64,000 nt of DNA, from contig OU744725.1 of NCBI GenBank assembly GCA_916613615.1, positions 57,234,575 to 57,298,574 of the forward strand, in the 5' to 3' direction. A program made the translations under genes and the position numbers. The notes below the pieces were generated by a model. The model was not told the origin of the DNA. It did no database searches and saw only the letters and a program-made list of their open reading frames with translations. This DNA comes from Steromphala cineraria. Its lineage: Eukaryota > Mollusca > Gastropoda > Trochida > Trochidae. This document shows, piece by piece, positions 25,413 through 37,979 of the stretch; positions within the stretch are counted from its first letter, which is position 1, and every line of letters begins with the position of its first letter.

Positions 25413-28400
25413 CGTTTATTCACAGAGCTACAAATGTACATGTAATATCAATCTCAGTGAGCGCTGCTCGAGGGTTTTCTCTCGATCAGTGGGTATCGCT
25501 CTTCGTGATAATTTTGTTATAATCTCAACTCCCTAGGAGTCATGCAACCATGACGAGAAACAAATTTACAGTTTTGTAGAGTTGGACACACTCAACATTT
25601 GTTTTAAGTCTACCACACGGTGCGATAACCTGCAACACAAGTATCTGTACGTGGTCAAGTGGTCATCAGTTCATTTTCTGAAGGTATTTTGGATTGTACA
25701 CTCAGTTTACTTACAGGGTAACCAGATAGATTCGTCTTAACATGTTCCAGCTCCTCGCAGGTGTAAAATTCAATATACTTTAAGTTTAGTTCTGGATTAT
25801 AGTGTTTTACTCCTGATAGTATATTCAATTTCGACTGTTTACATGTTTACACGTGTACTGTATGTATGATTTGGTAAATTTACGCCTAGGAGTTACTCCA
25901 CGATGCTTGAAGATAATATGCAATATTTTCCTGTTGAAAAATTAAAAAGTTGTTATTTTATGGATGATTATTAAGAAAAAAGAATTCAATTTGTCTGAAA
26001 TTTTAAACTTCTTTTAGATTGAAATGCCTTTTTCTTCTACCATTGTCAGTGAAATTGAGTGAAATTGATTTCAAGGATGACACAATATGTAAATTTGTTT
26101 AAATTACCGCTTTGATGATATCAAATAGTAATCCCCATTATCATGCATTAAATCTAAAACTTAAAAATTAAATACTTAAACGAGTAATTGCTCAAACGAT
26201 TTCAATTCCTTTTCTATAATGCATTAATTCGTCCAATCTCTTCATTGAATAACAATTTAATGGCATGTCAATAAAACCGTAATTAAAAAAAAACACGTTC
26301 AGTATGCCTATATAACGATTGGCAATACAATTCTAAAGTATGACTTTTTATAAAATGTTTCTCCTATTGAATACGCTGTTACAGGTTATTATTCTTGAAT
26401 ATGTCCTTACTTTTATGCCCCTTTATGCTTTTTAAGGGCGTCATCTAAAAATCGGTAATCCTATTATCTAACTCTTTGTTGCTAGCCCTTGTGTAGATTG
26501 TTATTCAACTCCAAAACCTGGTAACATGTTTGATGATAGTTACTAGGGCTGGATATTGACCTGATTTTCACATTGCGATATATTGCATAAACATTCAAAA
26601 TATTGCTATACATATTACATTTTTATTGAAATTAGGGGTCTTCAGGTGTACAGTATTATATATTCAAAATGAGTGTTAAAAGAATAACAACGATGATTTC
26701 CTCCTATATTTCCTATATATGTAAAATATAATACCGACTTATCCGGTAATAATACTGTTTATATATTTTGTGTAATATATAATGTTTTTGACGATGTTGA
26801 AAACATTTAGCGTTTCTTTTGGACAATACTAGTAAAAAATGATATCTATAGTGAAGTAAATAAATCTACGATGTTTCACCAGTAAATTTGCAGGAGCCAG
26901 ATCATGGATAACCTATTCAGCGACCAAAGGATTTGGTTATAATGCAATTGAAGACCAATGGAAACATGCATTGTGTTTTATAAAGTTTATTCAACAGTTT
27001 TGCTATATTTCCTGACGTCGATGAGACGTATTCAACTTTATGGTCCCTAAAGGAGCCAGTAAGTGAGTTGTCGAGGGTCTTTTATGCCAAACTTTACCAA
27101 TAGTTTCATCTGATCGAAAAGTATAGACTGTTACAGGAAAGTATTATTTCTAAGCTTAACGACGCCGTTTAGTGATAACAGGAAGGTTTAAAGATTGTAA
27201 TTTTGATTGAAAATCAGACAATGACTTGAGTCAATAATAGTGAAACGTAATTTTGGTTATCGCTATCACCATGAATGCCAGTTACGTGTTGATACTGTAT
27301 GGTAGGTTTTATAACTAGTATTCATGCCAAATGGACGTGAAAAGTTTGGCTTGCGCGAAAATTTACGGTCGTTTTAAGATTTTTTATTTAAAAGCAAATG
27401 TTTATCTGATATGAAAAATTTAAAATGATATCATGATTTATGCAATTGACGTTCGTTTCAAAACTTAACATTATGTGATAAAAATTACGAGGTGGCTTTT
27501 TACAAAATCGAAATTATTGTTCAATGTTTCTTTATAATAGTATGTGTCTATATCAAGATTGCACTTTGTCAAACCATAACTAAAGAAGTTTCAAAAGTTC
27601 AGATTAAATGTGTGATTATTAACATAGAAACAATCACACACTGAATCCGTACTGTTTTGTTAATCTTTAAATTACACGTAAGATAATTAATGTTACTTTG
27701 CTTGTTAATTGCTTCAGCGCCGTAATCAAATTGACCGAACCGTAAATCACTCCACCATTGGCCCCGAGGAACATACCCCCATGATGAATGATTAAAGGTA
27801 TGTTTGTACAGCTCATGTTTCACATGGAAACGTCTCCAGGCCAATTACCATTGCATTGCACTGACACCCAGTGGCATAAACATATAGCGTAGAGGGGCAA
27901 CATGCTTAAGTGATTGATAAGGCAAACATGAACCAATGGAAGCGAATATTATGCAAGACTTTTGTAATAATATCATCTTAAATAAATCACATTATCTTTC
28001 TGCATTTAAACATATCCCTAAGAAATTTGTTAACGTCCTAACCTTAGAAAGTCTTCAAAATTCAATGATTTGGCTTTTTTGATTTTGAAGATTGTTTTTT
28101 AAGTAGAAACGAGAAATGTAATATGCAGTTTAAACAACACCTCGTCAATAGATAAAAATGATATAGAAGATATTCTTAATCTGCATAGCTTCTGTTCACG
28201 AAATATGGTGTGCGTCATTGTCTTAAATATTACTATAAATAAGTTGTGTTTATGACTTTATCGATCTCAGCTATAGTTTAACAGACTGAAATATCGCGTG
28301 TCTTGCTTCCATATCATACAATATCAGAGTGGATTTCCTTTCTTATTAAGGCATGACCAGTTCAAGTGTGTGTTTATCACGGGTTTGACAAACATCTTAA

Positions 28401-28511
28401 TACACTCATCACTCTCTTTAAATAGTTTTAATTGGTTTATCTTAAGAACTCCTTCATCACGATGACACCTACGACATGCAGTATGACATGCATGCAACCA
28501 GGGCTTATGAT
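25413..28511. other. Spacer, nothing recognised
   Basis: AT-rich. A somewhat GC-richer patch at 27710-27850 carries an 81-codon minus frame (27599-27844) with four tryptophans (HSSWGYVPRGQWWSDLRFGQ); I cannot assign it and the length is within chance. Confidence 0.55.
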
Positions 28512-28830
28512 GGTATTTAAACTCCAATTTTTCACTGATAATTGTAAGTTAATTTCCTAATGTATTATTTTGATATCGTCAAAAATCTCATTTCACAAAC
28601 CAATCATTCATAGTCAGAGAATAAATTATAATAATTCACATAAGGTCCATTGGCGGACATTTCTGTGTTAATTCAGTTGTGTAAGGAGTCACAGGACTAA
28701 ACTTTACATTATCTATTTGATTTATTACTGTTCCATTAAAGTTAAATACATTGTCTTTCAATTGGAATCAGTTCTTTTCACTTTCCTGACATCTCCTTTG
28801 TAATCCCCCTAAAAACATGCTACTTCCCCT
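28512..28830 (-). mobile_element. TTAA MITE, copy M3 (inverted, one end lost)
   Basis: The interior matches the family (TTTTTCACTGATAATTGTAAG, GGTCCATTGGCGGAC). The right end ATGCTACTTCCCCT is followed by TTAA (28831-28834). The left terminal repeat is replaced by unrelated sequence. Confidence 0.8.
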
Positions 28831-30551
28831 TTAAATGATTATTCAATCCTCATCGTAAAGTTAACTGTTTCATCAGATGATAAAATCAGCAAAACAAATG
28901 TAGTATTAGTTGGTTTGTTATTGTTATACTTAAAATGTAGTCTTGTTCAACATCAATAACCACTCAAGAGAATCCTGTACTAAATGAATTGGTGCAGTGC
29001 ATATCTAAAACTCACTAAAATGTTTGGCATGTACCTGTTCGTGTTTGGCTCAAAATCCTATTTTGGGTGACTGTTACTCAGATCAGATCAGATCAGATCC
29101 GAAACAGAATCTCTACTGCAATGTTTTAACCATTCATCTATACTTATGTTTTTATATAGGTAACTTATCAGAGTTATACGTTCCTACTAATCTATTTTCC
29201 AAATACTGAGTCCAGTAGGTAAACAATTTAACAATATTCTGACATCAAAAACCTATATTATTAATAAATTCAACATTTATCCAAATATTTCAATTCCTGT
29301 GTGATATACAAAATGAAATTGTTAATACATTTTGCTTATTTTCTTAATGTTTACAGTCCTTATCGCCTGTTAAGAAATACTAGTATCCTTATAACTTCAA
29401 TGTTATGTTTGTCATTTGCACCGTTGCTGTGGCAACGCACGTGCATATACATATTCTTGCGGAAAGAACAATGCCGTCTCGTTGTTGATTGTTGCGTAAG
29501 ACATAACATGTTTTTAAATGTGATTACCTCCTAAAGTCCTTTGTGCGACCCTTGAAATAGTATGTCCCTCTCTATAAATATTAACTAACTAAGCTTTCAT
29601 GTATTTAAATTTATTATGTTCCTAATATTGTTCGGCATCTTTAATGTCGGAAATGAAGTTGCTCTTTAACGGGCTTTAAGCTGTACATAAACCATGAAGT
29701 CATGTACTGTCACACGTGTTATTTGTCAACTGCAAGTAAATATGTTTTGAAACAATTTTTTCAAAATTTGATGTAATAAGTCTGGACAAAAATACGACAT
29801 GTTGCAAATGTGTGATAAACTCTAACGGTAATCTAATTGGTCGGTTGAGAAAACCACGTCACATCGGAAAGATTGACTAAAGATTGCTAAAGCACTGCAG
29901 AAATCTTCCGGGTTCCCCACCATTACCAACTTTTTGTTTTAGCATCGCAGAAAAGAAAAGCGTGCAGCATGTGCAAAGTCGTGGCAACTAACAATGGGGT
30001 CGGGGTGAACCAGTGCATTCATGTCAATTCATCTGTCTGATTTGACACAAAAGCCAGGACCTTGAATTACAGAGCATGTCAATTCTACTTTGTTTGATAT
30101 TTGTTGATAACAAATAATAGATTAAAACAAATTGGTGATTTCCGTGACCGAGTTGAAGATGTATCACTACGCGTTGACACAATTGATTTCACAATTGACG
30201 ATGTATTCAATTTATTTAAAATTGGAATTATGACATTCTGACTGTTTGGATAATAATGGAATTAACACCCTAGCGAGATGTCATATGGTTTTTACAACAC
30301 TCGTGCATATCAAATGAAATTTCCCTCACTCGGCAAAATGTCATTTAAGTCACTCGTTTTGTAAAAACAATATGAAATCCTTGCCTGTGTATTAATCATT
30401 TTCTCTTTGATATTCATTATTCAAACGAAAGTATACGTATTAAAACAATTTCTTGCAATTATATTTCCCATTAGTTATTGCAAAACATTATGTTGTATTG
30501 TACTGACATCTCAAACGTGAAATGTACTGGACATTCTTAAATTTCTTTGTA
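28831..30551. other. Spacer, nothing recognised
   Basis: Contains a short CAGAT microsatellite (29080-29100) and the hairpin at 30278-30378. No gene. Confidence 0.55.
30278..30378. repeat. ~100 bp inverted repeat
   Basis: Arms GTCATATGGTTTTTACAAC...CTCGTG (30280-30304) and CACTCGTTTTGTAAAAACAA...ATGA (30351-30376), imperfectly complementary. It resembles a short hairpin MITE; no flanking duplication is clear. Confidence 0.6.
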
Positions 30552-31106
30552 CAGTCAGGCCTCGATAATCCGAACGCTTCCGTTTTTCATCAAACGTTCG
30601 GATAGTGAAGCGTTCGGACTACTGAAATGAAACTTACAAGTTAGAGTACTCCACTCTGAATCTACTGAGACGAGAACGTATTTAGTATATCCAACGAGTT
30701 TATTTTATATACATATACCGGTATATATTTATAACTATTACACAATTTACTAAAATGGTAAACTCCAGAAACACAACGTGAGACATTTCAATTTGTTACA
30801 ATCACAAACTACCGTCACACTCAACTCACATGTCAATCCACTGTCATTGAAGTTTACCGATCCAATCAGTGTGTGTTGATCACTTAACCGAACGAATTTG
30901 ATGAACGGCCGGATTAATGAAGCAGAAATAGTGATAATTTACTAATCCGTTACAGCTAATTGGCGTTCGGATTCGGAGACTGAATCAACGGATTAATGAA
31001 TCAACATTTAATGAGTTTATATAGAGATTAGTTTGGTTACAGCTGGCTACCGTTCGGATACCGCGGGATTCGGATTATTGGTGGACGGATTATCGAGGTC
31101 TGACTG
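30552..31106. mobile_element. Non-autonomous TIR element, pogo/Tigger-like, 555 bp
   Basis: Ends CAGTCAGGCCTCGATAATCC and GGATTATCGAGGTCTGACTG are inverted repeats of ~20 bp with one mismatch, flanked by TA at 30550-30551 and 31107-31108. The CAG...CCTCG.TAATCC tip is typical of pogo/Tigger-type elements. Subterminal copies of CGTTCGGA occur in both orientations (30573-30622 and 30964-31056). There is no open frame of note. Confidence 0.84.
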
Positions 31107-31152
31107 TATTTGTTGTGACCTTTGTGATTTCAACACTATATATTATACATTT

Positions 31153-31231
31153 ATAGACTGGTGATGAGGTCAATATCTGATTTTAGACCCGAAAAAACAA
31201 TATTGACCGAGTACGAACTCACCAGTCCATA
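31153..31231. repeat. ~80 bp imperfect hairpin
   Basis: ATAGACTGGTGA...GGTCAATAT pairs with ATATTGACC...TCACCAGTCCAT, 45 bp right of the pogo-like element. A wider repeat may extend to ~31450, where GGTCACGTGAC occurs inverted relative to it, but borders are not visible. Confidence 0.5.
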
Positions 31232-32312
31232 ATTGTTAATTTTTTATATTATGTCTCGACCAACAAAATTTAGAAAACTACAGCAATGAGCGGCATTTGG
31301 GTTCAATTGTTGGCAAGGACAGGTCAATGACATCATGATAGTAACTCAAGTCAATATCACTTTTGGTCGGACTCGGGGTCACGGGGGTCAAATCAACATC
31401 ATTTTCTGTCAACTGTCACGTGACCGGTTTTCGACCAATCGGATTGCCGAAAAAATATGCTAACATAATAAACTTTGTAATTACTGCATGTACATTTCAA
31501 CATTCTGCTCGTGCAGCGCAAATTAATTAGGCTTCCATAGGCTACGACAAATAAACGCAGTTTTCTGGTGTCATTGAAAGTGTACGGAGAACAAGCGAAC
31601 CTCCTTATCAATACGTGCTTAATCGTTCCTTTTTGTTATTGTTTAAAAGTATTTTGTATACTTGTTTCCAAACGCACTGTAGTGAGCGTGAATGCACGCT
31701 TCCAACCCGATTAATCCTTAACTTATTTGATTTCAAATTCTATTCAAAATGAATTTCAACTTTATTGATAACTTTTTGTTATTCCCTTGCTTGAAGGCAT
31801 AGGGTTATGTGCGCTAAGATAAATGAAAAAAACTCATGAAAATGATTACAAATTGATAAAAGGGAGCCTTGTAAAGTATAATCAATAATCCTACTCTTGT
31901 AAATGAAAAATGTCTACCTTTCGGCTATCCAATCATGCTACGATATATGTTTGCGTACAGAATATCTAATAACTGGTCATGATGATATGTCTTTTTTAAT
32001 TATGGCACATAAATAAATTGTTCATGTTTTACTTTTGAAAATGTCTTTGTCATATGGGGAAGTTTTTAATTTCAATTTAAACAAAATATGTATTTGAAAC
32101 AATATAGCTGGAAACTGAGCAAAGTACACATGGTTTATTGTTATGCTTAAGGATGTATAAGATAAATTTGATCATCAACCATGCCTAGAAAAGTAAGTAT
32201 CTAGCAAACTCCATATAAGAAGGGTTTCATAATAACACAATCCTCAAATATATAAATGGTCAAGTTGATTTATATATTACGCATCAGATCAAATCCCCAA
32301 TAGAACAATTAA
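31232..32312. other. Spacer, nothing recognised
   Basis: GTCACGTGACC at about 31415 contains an E-box palindrome; otherwise plain AT-rich sequence. Confidence 0.55.
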
Positions 32313-32658
32313 AGGGGCAGTAGCACGTTTTTAGAGGGAATATAAAATGATATAATTAAAATGAAAATAAATGGTTCCAATTGAAAGACAAATTAATTAA
32401 ACTAAATGAAGCAATAAATATTTAAAATATAATTTAAAGTTTAGCATTTTTATTACAAAGAGTGAATTAAAGGTGTTCACACAAAAATGGCCGCCTATGG
32501 ACTTTATGTGAATCCTAATAATTTGTACTCTGACTATGGATGATTGGTTTGTGTAATGAGATTTTTGACCCTATCAAAATATTACATTTAGCATTAACTT
32601 ACAATTATCAGTGAAAAATTGAAAATCTCACATTTTCAATAAACGTGCTACTGCCCCT
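32313..32658 (+). mobile_element. TTAA-flanked MITE, copy M4 (best preserved ends)
   Basis: 346 bp with ends AGGGGCAGTAGCACG and CGTGCTACTGCCCCT, perfect inverted repeats over at least 15 bp. Left flank TTAA (32309-32312), right flank TTGA. It lies 293 bp upstream of the Tc1 element. Confidence 0.9.
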
Positions 32659-32953
32659 TTGACATGTGGGAAACTACCTGTATGATATGTTGCAACTCAA
32701 CCAAAACACTCACAGATGTAAAATTGAAAATGAAAACAAATACATACCTGGAAAATATATTGCAACACCCAAATTTTTAACATAAAAAGTTTGTTTAATA
32801 AAATAGTATTCGATGTTTATGAAAAAGTAATTACATTATGGGATGGGGTACTTTAATCAGAAATCACTGTATTTTGTTATTTGCATTTATGAAATTGGGC
32901 ATTTTTATGTTACATTAAGAAAGGAAGTTTTTATTGATGTGATAGAATACATA

Positions 32954-32980
32954 CACTCTCACAAAAAAGAAACGCATAAC
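32954..32980 (+). repeat. Left terminal inverted repeat of the Tc1 element
   Basis: A 27 bp end that matches the reverse complement of 34455-34481 at 26 of 27 positions; preceded by TA. Confidence 0.95.
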
Positions 32981-33216
32981 TGAAATGTGTTTTTCAAAGT
33001 GGACTAATTTAATTATTAAGGCTTAAAATCAATACAGATGTTATTGGTAACTGTTATTATAGTCTTTAAAATATATCATTGTACACGAACACACCATTTG
33101 GTGAATTGTCGCCAAAATACGACACCTTGAATTGAAACTGTGAAAAGGTGCATGGATAAAAATCTGTAAGCATGCTGCACGTGCAAATACGGGTATTAAA
33201 GCTCAACACCAGTGGG

Positions 33217-33224
33217 TATATAAA
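33217..33224 (+). promoter_or_regulatory. TATA box candidate of the transposase gene
   Basis: TATATAAA lies 56 bp before the transposase ATG, inside the element's 5' untranslated region. The spacing allows a short leader of about 25-30 nt. This is a motif match only. Confidence 0.5.
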
Positions 33225-33279
33225 CCTGGGTGTCTCGTTGCGAATCACTTTCTGATATTATTTTTATGCGAACACCAAT

Positions 33280-34287
33280 ATGCCAAGACTGAATGAAGAC
33301 CAACGAAATCAAGCCATCGGACGCCTGGAAGCTGGAGAAAGTCAGTTTTCAGTTGCCAGGGACTTACATGTTAGTCAGAGTACAATTTCCCGCCTCTGTC
33401 ACCGTTATAGACTACACAACTCCACGAGAGATCGACCCAGATCTGGACGACCAAGGGCGACAACTCCAGTGCAGGACCGCTTCATTCGGGTGTTCCATCT
33501 TCGAAACAGGACAGTCACTGCAACATATACGGCCAACCACGTTCCTGGACTACGTAGAGTCTCAGCGCAGACCATCATAAATCGGCTTCGAGAGCATGGG
33601 ATACGTCCAAGACGGCCACATACAGCGCCTGCCCTGCTTCGTCATCATCGCTGTGCCCGCCTGCAATGGTGCAGAAACGTTAGACGATGGACTCTAGTGA
33701 ACTGGCGAAGAATATGGTTCAGTGACGAGTCATGGTTCATGCTTTTCCGCCATGATGGTAGGACGCGTGTTTACCGACGGAGAAATGAACGTTATGCACG
33801 ACACTGCATCCTTCCACTTGACAGATACGGCGGAGGAAGCGTCATGATGTGGGCAGGCATATCCATGAATGCTAGGACGAATCTGGTGCGTGTACAGGGA
33901 AATTTGACAGCTGTGCGCTACCGTGACGAAATTCTCCAACATCACCTTCTTCCCGCCATTGACGTCAGAAGGGAGATTTTTCAGCAGGATAACGCTAGGC
34001 CGCACACTGCACGTCTCACCACCGTCTATCTCACCAATAACAACGTGAATGTGCTGCCATGGCCATCGAAATCGCCAGATCTCAACCCCATTGAGCATTT
34101 ATGGGATCTCCTTGACAGACGTGTACGACGTCGACAGCCTGAACCACAGACACTTCAACAGCTGAGTGACGCATTGCAGGATGAGTGGAGAAGGATCCCA
34201 CAGCGTCAGATTCGTCGACTTATTCAATCTATGCCCAGGCGGTGCCAAGCAGTGATCGATGCGCGTGGTGGTAACACCAGGTACTGA
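33280..34287 (+). CDS. Tc1-like DD34E transposase, intact (335 aa)
   Basis: Transposase of a Tc1/mariner-superfamily DNA transposon; it would bind the terminal inverted repeats and cut and paste the element into TA dinucleotides in the nucleus. The N-terminal helix-turn-helix region (about residues 8-45) is followed by a GRPR AT-hook-like motif at 56-59, then the second DNA-binding part to about 115. The DDE catalytic triad is complete: D149 in WFSDESWF, D237 in QQDNARPHTA and E272 in SPDLNPIEHLWD. Exactly 34 residues separate D237 and E272, the Tc1-type DD34E spacing. Length (335 aa) is normal for Tc1-like enzymes. The ATG start is the first in frame, 56 bp after a TATATAAA motif, and the TGA stop lies about 170 bp before the right terminal repeat. 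There are no internal stops or frameshifts. GC content is visibly higher than in the flanks, as expected for a recently arrived element. Superfamily call is very secure; activity is inferred. Confidence 0.96.
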   Translation: MPRLNEDQRNQAIGRLEAGESQFSVARDLHVSQSTISRLCHRYRLHNSTRDRPRSGRPRATTPVQDRFIRVFHLRNRTVTATYTANHVPGLRRVSAQTIINRLREHGIRPRRPHTAPALLRHHRCARLQWCRNVRRWTLVNWRRIWFSDESWFMLFRHDGRTRVYRRRNERYARHCILPLDRYGGGSVMMWAGISMNARTNLVRVQGNLTAVRYRDEILQHHLLPAIDVRREIFQQDNARPHTARLTTVYLTNNNVNVLPWPSKSPDLNPIEHLWDLLDRRVRRRQPEPQTLQQLSDALQDEWRRIPQRQIRRLIQSMPRRCQAVIDARGGNTRY

Positions 34288-34454
34288 CTTTGAAAATGTG
34301 TCGTCAGAGACACAGACGTTCACCAGTTCACATCATGACTTTATCTGGTAGTGGGAACATAAACCTAACCCTGTGCCAACTTTGGATTTTGAATGTGCAT
34401 AAGTTTTTATGTAATCGTGAATATTAAAACATGTAAATCAACACTGATTTTTCT

Positions 34455-34481
34455 GTTATGCGTTTCTTTTTTGGGAGAGTG
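34455..34481 (-). repeat. Right terminal inverted repeat of the Tc1 element
   Basis: A 27 bp end, inverted relative to 32954-32980, with one G/T difference inside the A/T run region; followed by TA. Confidence 0.95.
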
Positions 34482-34710
34482 TACTAAAAACAAGCACTAA
34501 ACGCGATAAACAGCGAGCAGATTGCCGACCTTAACACTTTTAACTTAAATTGGCTCACTCGAAAACAGTATTCGTACAACATATCGACAAAAAGGATATA
34601 TATGTTGAGAGAATGTATATAAATGAATATACATTTGTGATTATATAAAATCAATTCGTTTTATCTAGGTTGAAGACGTAGATACCTATTTGTAACAGAC
34701 ATGTATTTTA

Positions 34711-35900
34711 TACCCCCATCCCCATCCAATCTGCTCCCAATCAAATTTTCTTCACATCACCATCCCAATCTGAAAACATACCCGAAGTATTAATCTCCCT
34801 CAACCCAACCTTCTCATATCCCCACTCAATCTCCACCCAATCCCGACCCAATCGTGTCCTCATCCCCATCCCAAACCCAATCATCTCCCAACCCGAAGTA
34901 ATCTTCCCCCACATCCCCACCCAATCTTCCGTCCAAAATTCTCACACAAAAAATCAACCCAAGCTTTTCCCCATCTCCATCCAATCTTCCCCTCTTCATT
35001 ACCAAATCTCTGAATTCTCCCCATCCCCACACAATCATCTCCCCATCCAAAACCCCAAAACCCTCATCCCACCTAATCTCACCATCCTGACCCAATCATT
35101 TCCCTTTTCCACCTTATCTCCCAATCCCAATGTAATTTTGACCATCCAACCTGATCTCCCCCTCCCCATCCAATCATCTTCCCCTCTCCATCCCCATCCG
35201 AAACCAATCTTCTCCCAACCCAAACCAATCTTCTCTCCGTCCCTATCCTATCTTCTCAAAATCCCCATTAAATTTTCTCCCCACCTCCATCCCCATCCGA
35301 AACCAATTTTATCCCAACCCGAAGTAATATCTCCCTTATCACAACCTAATCTTCTCCCTAACTCCACCCAACCTTCTCCTATCCCCACACAACCTTCTGA
35401 TATTTCCACCCAATCTTCTCCCCATCCTCAACCCAAACCAATCATCTCCCAACTCGAAGTAATCTTCTCCCTTATCCACACCCAATCTTCCGCCCAAAGT
35501 CCTTCCAAACCAAACCAAATCTTCTCCCCATCAAACCCAATCTTTTCCCTATCCCAGCCCAATCGTCTACCCTTTCCTACCAACTCTTCGAATTCTCCCC
35601 ATCCCCAATCAAACTTCTCCCAATCCCAAACCCAATCATTCCCCAATTCCAGCCTTATCTTCCCATCCCAAATAATCTCCTCTTCCTCACCCAAACTTCT
35701 CCCCTTTCCTACCCAAGCTTCCCTCATCCCAACCTAATCTTCTCTCATCCATACGTAATCGTCTTCCCATCCAACCTAAACTCTCCAACCCCACCAATCT
35801 TCTCCCCATTCCTTCTAATCTCCTCATCTCAACCAAATCATTTCTAAATCCCACCCAATCTTCTCCCCATCACCACCAACCTCTTCCCTCCCTCTTGTAC
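34711..35900 (+). repeat. 1.2 kb C/T/A-rich, G-poor degenerate tandem tract
   Basis: Nearly guanine-free on the plus strand, made of variants of CCCATCCC, CCCAATC and ATCTTCTCCCC. Higher-order similarity is visible: the segment around TCATCTCCCAACCCGAAGTA (34881) recurs at 35442 (~561 bp apart), and ACCCGAAGTAAT recurs near 35317. An open frame of ~200 codons (35138-35737) exists because stop codons are rare in such sequence; it lacks an ATG start and encodes only P/S/Q/L-rich low complexity. The tract begins ~230 bp after the Tc1 element. Confidence 0.9.
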
Positions 35901-37855
35901 CCTAAATAATCAAAATCCTAATGTCACAGAATAAAGAATTTCATTAGAATTATTTCGTGGGGCGTCAGTTCTTTATCGTCATGACTTGAATCAAAGTAAA
36001 CAATTCACCTCGTAGAATTTTATGAGAATTAATTAAACTTTCTTTAAAAACTTGCCATGATGAAAATAACAAAAATATAATAAAAATTAAAAAACGTCAA
36101 ATATTATATCTAATATCGCGACAATATTGCCTTGAGAACAAATGAAACGTAAATATAAACGAGTTATATTCAGATTAATTGTTATAAAGTGTTGTTTTAC
36201 CTATCAGCAAGCACTGAAGATAAATGTCAATTGTTTCAATTGTACTTTCAGTTTCAGATTTAGCTTTGTAAGTGCAGCGTTAAGTACAATTCATTTTGAA
36301 AGCAAAATTCGAGATAGTTACCGTCATGTTCTTCCTCAAAACACAACGATAAAAACAAAACAAATATATACCGTTCAAAAAAAGATACGCATAGTTGTTT
36401 TTTAATTGTTTGGATTTGTTTAAAAAAACAAATTTAATTGAAAATAATCTTTTATGGCTTCACTGCTTAAACGAAGAAATGTTTTGCTAATTCGTTGGTT
36501 TAAGAACAAATAACAGTTTTGCAAAATTGAAGGAAGCGCAAAGCTTGTTGAACTCATAACCAAACAAAGGCCAATACTGTTTCCAATTTTATTATTCATT
36601 GCAACATTAAACGAGGACGTAACTTTCTGGATAATTTCGAAGTGTCGAAAATGGAAACCGTAATTCAAATTAAAACTTCATTTTCAAAATATGCAATTGT
36701 CTGAAATTGGAATATTTATAAGAAAACAATATTTAGTCATTTGGGTCCATTTTTCCAGACCCATTTTCGACAAGAAGATGGTAAAACTTGTGCGAAAGGG
36801 TGGCCCAAGTTCAAAATCTCCACATCCCGGTCATTAACTTACGTCATCGTCTTATTACAGCCATAACAATTCAATAACAGATCGCTGTTTTGTAAAAAGG
36901 TCGACCAAACTTTAGGGAACCGTTTGCCCTGTTTTGAGAGACTTCAAAATGTGCAAACGCTTCCAATAGTGTATTAAACACCAGAGGGTCAATCTTTTTA
37001 TCTTTAGGAAATTATTGTTTGATGATGACTCACAATTTCATCAAAAACTGTGAGATGAAAAACAGAGTTTCTCAGTATTGTTTAATGTCGTTTAAATGGA
37101 AATTTGGCCTATAATTTTATTTGAAAGGTCAATAGATTCGGCTGAGAGGGTTTGTCAACGTAAGAAATAACATCCAGCACATAAGCCCTGCTTAACTAGT
37201 TGTTTTAGTAGAGTCGGACAGAAAACTTTACATCAACAACATCAACGAACGTCAAAGAAAGGGAGTTTTAAAGCATGATTGCGTTCCTTAACTTACAGCA
37301 CGCCGCAACTTTATCCAGATCAAGGTCACATTCCTGCAAAAATCTCTCAAACACAAGATCTAAACCCCTTTAGAATGTAAATGTTTATTGACGTGCACAT
37401 CAACGTCACATTACGTTTTAGATGCTCAAATACAACGCAATGTGGGGAAGAAACTTTTTTACCTTTTCCACTCATTACCAGAAATATGTCAATCAAGAAT
37501 TGCTTTAAATAATAACAAAACAATAAAATGACTTTGGCGCCAAATGTTGGACTCATAACAGACAAAAACAGAGCAAAATACTTATGACGACGTATTTGTC
37601 AAACCTTTGTCTACAGTTTTGTTAAAATTCACATTCTTACAATTAATATTGTGTAGTATTTTTGCACCCATCTTATCTCCAAATGTGTCAAATGTATCTA
37701 CGTGATAGTTGTAATGTTGTGTCAATATTAAACAGGAATTTAGCAACTATTAGTGTAATCGTTTATTGTAATATCTTTAAAATAAGATCGACATGTTATC
37801 GACCTTCTGCTTTTGCCTATGACGACTTAGCAAACTGTATACTAGTTAGTAATAA

Positions 37856-37979
37856 CGTTATTAAAATCATGTATGAACGTTTCTTTCTTTAGAATGGTTT
37901 CTTCGATCTAATATGGGCGTTATTAAAATCACGTATGAACGTTCCTTTCTTTAGAATGGTTTCTTCGATCTAATTTGAG
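37856..37979 (+). repeat. Two-unit tandem repeat, 62 bp
   Basis: Units at 37856 and 37918, starting CGTTATTAAAATCA, differing at a handful of positions. Confidence 0.92.

Larger units (their letters stand above)
32954..34481 (+). mobile_element. Complete Tc1/mariner transposon, 1528 bp
   Basis: A full-length autonomous-looking element. The two 27 bp ends (32954-32980 and 34455-34481) are inverted repeats with a single mismatch, beginning CACTCTC and containing AGAAACGCATAAC. The element is flanked on both sides by TA (32952-32953 and 34482-34483), the superfamily target duplication. It contains a TATA motif and one intact DD34E transposase frame. Intact coding sequence plus nearly identical ends indicate a young insertion. 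Confidence 0.95.

Noticed and set aside
27599..27844. 81-codon tryptophan-rich minus-strand frame
   Set aside because: Looks protein-like, but no clear acceptor, donor or family is seen and the length is not significant.
33293..34323. Other open frames overlapping the transposase on both strands (33293-33580, 33730-34098, 34099-34323)
   Set aside because: Shadow frames of the DD34E transposase, without family features.
35138..35737. 199-codon proline/serine/glutamine-rich open frame
   Set aside because: It lies in the G-poor repeat tract where stop codons are rare, has no ATG start, and the opposite strand is open in the same region. Not a gene.
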